A stretch of 64,000 bases of DNA from Rhizobium sp. BT03 (GTDB lineage: Bacteria; Pseudomonadota; Alphaproteobacteria; Rhizobiales; Rhizobiaceae), in contig NZ_CP125640.1 of NCBI RefSeq assembly GCF_030053155.1, forward strand, positions 1,488,001 to 1,552,000, read 5' to 3'. The position numbers were made by a program, and so were the translations under genes. The notes beneath the pieces were generated by a model. That model had not been told where the DNA came from and did not search any database. It was given only the letters and a program-made list of their open reading frames with translations. This document shows, one piece after another, positions 61,273 through 64,000 of this stretch (position 1 is the first letter of the stretch; each line of letters opens with the position of its first letter).

Positions 61273-62327
61273 GCTCGCTCTACTCCATCGTTGACGGCAA
61301 ATTGAAGCCAGCGACGCGCCGGGCCTTGATGAAGGAAAGTCTGATCGAGGAATGGGTTGCGGGCGATCCGTCGCTGCTCGGCCTGGACGCCATGGTCATC
61401 GGCCGGCAGGTGCCGACGGACCACGGCAAATTCATCGACCTGCTGGCGCTGGACGCCTCGGGGGCTCTGATCATCATCGAACTGAAGAAGGACCGCACGC
61501 CGCGCGAAATCGTGGCGCAGGTGCTTGATTACGCGTCCTGGGTTCGAACTTTGACGACGCCTCAGATTTACGAACGAGCCGAACGATATCTCCAGACCCG
61601 CCTGGTGACCGCATTCCGTGAAAAGTTCGGCGAAGCCATCCCCGAACAGCTCAATGGCAGCCACTCCATGCTGATCGTGGCCAGCGAACTCGATCCGGCG
61701 TCCCGGCGAATTGTCGAGTATCTGTCAGAAGAGCATGGCGTTGCCATCAACACTGTGTTTTTCAACGTCTTCGAGGCCAACGGCCAGGAATGGCTGACGA
61801 CGGATTTCCTGCTCGATCAGGAAGAGGTGGAAGAACGTTCCGAACGAAAGGTCCGCCCGCCGTGGTCCGGCTATTATTTCGTCAATGCCGGCCTCGGTGA
61901 ACACCGCTCATGGACCGATATGAAGCGCTACGGCTTCGTGAGCGCCGGCGGCGGCGAATTCTACACCAAACGCCTGGAGCAACTCGCCGTTGGCGACGAG
62001 ATATTCGTGTACGACAAGGGCAAGGGCTATATCGGCTACGGGACGGTCACCAGCGAAGCCCAGCTTGCCTCTGACTTTATGACTCCAGACGGGCTACTCT
62101 TCGAGCAACCGCTTGCCGAACCTCGAATGAAGCGGATCGGCGAACCCGTTGACCGGGCGGAATATGTCGTTGGCGTAGAATGGCGCAAGACGGTAGAGCC
62201 GTCCCAAGCCAAATGGTTCAAGGGCGCCTTCGCAAACCAGAACATCGTCTGCAAGCTGCGCGACCAAGCGACCGTCGATTTTCTCATCGCGGAATTCAAA
62301 GACATTGATGGTTACGATCGGCTTTAG
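61269..62327 (+). CDS. NucS-like PD-(D/E)xK nuclease with PUA/EVE-like C-terminal region
   Basis: A 352-residue protein. The N-terminal nuclease core has Asp 57 (GKFIDLLALD), Glu 71-x-Lys 73 (IIELKKDR) and Q-x3-Y (QVLDYASW), as in NucS/RecB-like enzymes. The C-terminal half, after WSGYYFVNAGLGEHRSW, has the pattern QLAVGDEIFVYDKGKGYIGY, which resembles a PUA/EVE-type fold that reads modified bases. It could sense or cut modified invader DNA; this is inferred. Confidence 0.7.
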   Translation: MSSLYSIVDGKLKPATRRALMKESLIEEWVAGDPSLLGLDAMVIGRQVPTDHGKFIDLLALDASGALIIIELKKDRTPREIVAQVLDYASWVRTLTTPQIYERAERYLQTRLVTAFREKFGEAIPEQLNGSHSMLIVASELDPASRRIVEYLSEEHGVAINTVFFNVFEANGQEWLTTDFLLDQEEVEERSERKVRPPWSGYYFVNAGLGEHRSWTDMKRYGFVSAGGGEFYTKRLEQLAVGDEIFVYDKGKGYIGYGTVTSEAQLASDFMTPDGLLFEQPLAEPRMKRIGEPVDRAEYVVGVEWRKTVEPSQAKWFKGAFANQNIVCKLRDQATVDFLIAEFKDIDGYDRL

Positions 62328-62336
62328 AGGCTGCAT

Positions 62337-62918
62337 ATGGATATCTCAGAACCCGCCGCATCCGCCGACGCCCTGGAAGCGGAAACAGAGCACTCAGCCT
62401 TCGGTGATTGGCTTCGCGCTCAAATTGATAAGAAAGGTCTCTCCATCGCCGTATTGGCGGAGAAGACCGGGATCACCTACACCGGGATATGGAATATCGT
62501 TAAAGGGAATACGGTTTCGCCCCGCAAGGAAACGCGTGATAAGTTGGCGGCCGCAATCAACGAACTTATCCCGCCCGCGATTGAAGCTGAAATTGCCAGT
62601 CAAGCAATGCCGCTGCCGGGATTTGAATGGGTAGACTTTACACCTACCGACCTGGAGACCGTTCCACAGGCAAGTGGTGTGTACGTATTCTACGACATCA
62701 CAGACCGTCCAGTATACGTGGGCAAGTCGAGCAAAAATGTCCGGCTTCGAGTGAAAGATCACCAGACAAGGTTCTGGTTTAAATCGCCGCTGGTAGTGCG
62801 AGGCTCATTTCTGGCCATTCCTGATCCCAAGCTTTGTCTGGAAATTGAAACCATCTTGATAAAGTTTTTGGGCAAGCATGCCCTGCTGAATTCCAAAGGA
62901 GTCGTGCGCGACGAGTAA
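62337..62918 (+). CDS. XRE helix-turn-helix fused to GIY-YIG nuclease
   Basis: A 193-residue protein with GAGG before the ATG. Residues 25-75 form an XRE DNA-binding domain (GLSIAVLAEKTGITYTGIWN). Residues 110-190 form a GIY-YIG nuclease: GVYVFYD and VYVGKSS for the two strands, Arg 136 or 138 (VRLRVKDH), a Glu (EIETIL, about 169-171) and Asn (LLNSK). The DNA-binding domain may direct the nuclease or control the operon. I know no named family with this fusion. Confidence 0.7.
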   Translation: MDISEPAASADALEAETEHSAFGDWLRAQIDKKGLSIAVLAEKTGITYTGIWNIVKGNTVSPRKETRDKLAAAINELIPPAIEAEIASQAMPLPGFEWVDFTPTDLETVPQASGVYVFYDITDRPVYVGKSSKNVRLRVKDHQTRFWFKSPLVVRGSFLAIPDPKLCLEIETILIKFLGKHALLNSKGVVRDE

Positions 62919-62994
62919 GCGCATGCCTTCGCGCATCCCAAGTACGCCGAGGGCTAGATGGAGGGTGCACCTCTTATCGCGAGGGTGAATGGAC

Positions 62995-63069
62995 TGGCTG
63001 GGGCGCCTGGATTCGAACCAGGGGATGGCGGTACCAAAAACCGCTGCCTTACCGCTTGGCTACGCCCCA
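62995..63069 (-). tRNA. tRNA-Gln (TTG)
   Basis: A 75-base cloverleaf with an encoded CCA end. The acceptor stem is TGGGGCG/CGCCCCA. The anticodon loop on the minus strand gives TTG. The T-arm is CCTGGTTCGAATCCAGG. Position next to the defence island makes it a candidate integration site. Confidence 0.92.
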
Positions 63070-63198
63070 CCAGAGCTTTCGGCGCTAAGCGCCGGCTCAA
63101 ATCGACGCCTGATTAGCAAAGCTCTCCGTCTGTCACAATGACTAAGTTGCGCATGCCGCAGATTTATGCGCTGCAGAGTGCCAAGGGCCGTGCTAGGA

Positions 63199-64000
63199 AT
63201 GGGCGACGTCATCGGCCGCGAGATCATCGCCCACATGCAAAGCCCCGCATTCGACCTTGCTTTCGAGCCGGCCTATGGGCGGGCCGTGCCGGTGGTTTCA
63301 GGGGTCGAGCGGGTCACGGCGGAGAATCCCGGGCCTTTCACCTTTTACGGCACCAACAGCTATATCGTCGGCGCCTCCTCGGTCGCGGTCATCGATCCCG
63401 GGCCGGAGGACGAGGCGCATTTTCAGGCGCTGATGGCGGCGCTCGCCGGCCGCGCGGTGACGCATATCTTCGTCAGCCACACGCATCGCGACCACTCTCC
63501 GCTGGCCGGCCGGCTGCAGGCGGCAACGGGGGCGGTGACGGTGGGCCAGGGGCGGCATCGGCCGGCGCGGCCGCTGAGGGATGGCGAGATCAATCCCTTT
63601 GCCGAAAGCTCGGATATATCCTTCGTGCCCGACATAACGATCGGTGACGGCGAGAGCCTATCGGGCGATGGCTGGGCGCTGAGCGCAGTGCTGACGCCGG
63701 GGCACACGGCCAATCATGCCGCCTTCGCGCTCGAGGGCCGCGACATCCTGTTCTCGGGCGATCACGTCATGGCCTGGTCGACCTCGATCGTCGCGCCGCC
63801 GGATGGCTCGATGGCCGATTACATGGCCTCGCTCGCGCGGCTGATGGCGCGCGGCGACGGCCTGCTGCTGCCCGGCCATGGCGGGCCGGTCACCGAGCCC
63901 GCCGCCTTCCTGCAGAGCCTGAAGGCGCATCGGCTCAGGCGCGAGCGGGCGATCCTCGCGCGCATCCGGGCGGGCGACCGCGCGATAACAGAGATGGTGA
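63199..64000 (+). CDS. MBL-fold metallohydrolase, C-terminus outside the window
   Basis: An unfinished frame of 267 residues, open to the window edge. The metallo-beta-lactamase fold is shown by SHTHRDHSPLAG (the H-x-H-x-D-H metal site), TPGHTANHAAF, FSGDHVMAW and LPGHGGP. The start at ATG 63199 is plausible (MGDVIGREIIAHMQ); a later Met is possible. It resembles the glyoxalase II-like / RNase-like proteins of unknown substrate. The tRNA-Gln gene lies upstream. Confidence 0.8.
   Translation, partial: MGDVIGREIIAHMQSPAFDLAFEPAYGRAVPVVSGVERVTAENPGPFTFYGTNSYIVGASSVAVIDPGPEDEAHFQALMAALAGRAVTHIFVSHTHRDHSPLAGRLQAATGAVTVGQGRHRPARPLRDGEINPFAESSDISFVPDITIGDGESLSGDGWALSAVLTPGHTANHAAFALEGRDILFSGDHVMAWSTSIVAPPDGSMADYMASLARLMARGDGLLLPGHGGPVTEPAAFLQSLKAHRLRRERAILARIRAGDRAITEMV

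Larger units (their letters stand above)
55349..62918 (+). mobile_element. Five-gene defence island next to tRNA-Gln
   Basis: hsdR, a fused hsdM-hsdS, a HEPN-like gene, a PD-(D/E)xK nuclease gene and an XRE/GIY-YIG gene follow one another with gaps of 12 bases or less, or 4-base overlaps. The base composition looks lower in G+C than the flanking genes by eye. The island ends 76 bases before tRNA-Gln. No integrase or attachment repeat was found, so horizontal transfer is an inference. Confidence 0.75.

Noticed and set aside
1..64000. CRISPR array
   Set aside because: No regularly spaced short direct repeats were seen; the many repeats are palindromic intergenic elements.

Overview
This window looks like chromosome from a Rhizobium-type alphaproteobacterium (R. 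leguminosarum / R. etli group). The signs are high G+C, RIME-like palindromic intergenic repeats in most gaps, a DUF982 gene, a GcrA-like regulator, an MFS-PlsC-AMP ligase fusion of the Aas type, and family memberships typical of Rhizobiales. The genus is inferred from family recognition; no database search was run.

Layout. (1) 1-11.9 kb, minus strand: late genes of a tailed, probably P22-like (podoviral) prophage, in the order small and large terminase, portal, Cys/His protein, scaffold, major capsid, decoration-like protein, conserved phage protein, head-tail adaptor, beta-propeller-like protein, GNAT, and a protein cut by the window edge. (2) 11.9-36.1 kb: ordinary host genes separated by many repeats. 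These include a dienelactone-hydrolase-like protein, YidB-like protein, SDR/ArsR pair, GFA enzyme, RidA/TetR pair, Cache-adenylate cyclase, DinB protein, ABC exporter, DUF4105 protein, DHFR-like reductase, a two-component system, GT25 glycosyltransferase, nucleoside deaminase, methyltransferase and a type B carboxylesterase. (3) 36.1-40.6 kb: phage early/immunity genes, with a leftward run including LuxR-type and GcrA-like regulators and a zinc ribbon, a divergent S24 CI-like repressor with recognisable operators, and small rightward genes. (4) 40.6-55.2 kb: host backbone, with a DUF982 protein, a GSU2403-type nucleotidyltransferase-fold protein, tRNA-Pro, a lipoprotein, a 996-residue aminotransferase/dehydrogenase fusion, a TetA-like MFS pump, an Aas-type fusion, a PspA/YiaA pair with a divergent TetR regulator, and an SDR. 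(5) 55.3-62.9 kb: a five-gene defence operon next to tRNA-Gln. (6) 63.2 kb to the end: a truncated MBL-fold hydrolase.

The most interesting system is the defence operon: type I restriction hsdR, a fused hsdM-hsdS, a HEPN-like protein with an R-x4-H motif, a PD-(D/E)xK nuclease with a PUA/EVE-like C-terminal region, and an XRE-HTH fused to a GIY-YIG nuclease. The genes overlap or nearly touch, so they are probably translated as one unit.

The two phage blocks point the same way and would read as one leftward gene order if the 24 kb of host-type genes between them were removed. This suggests one prophage that was split. The immunity block has inverted operators (GGTAT-N5-ATACC type) overlapping three promoters, and two of the controlled genes appear to be transcribed without a leader. 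Three other regulators also have clear operator palindromes beside them: TetR/RidA at 18.5 kb, ArsR/SDR at 16.9 kb and TetR/PspA at 53.3 kb. No integrase, transposase, CRISPR array or rRNA gene was seen.
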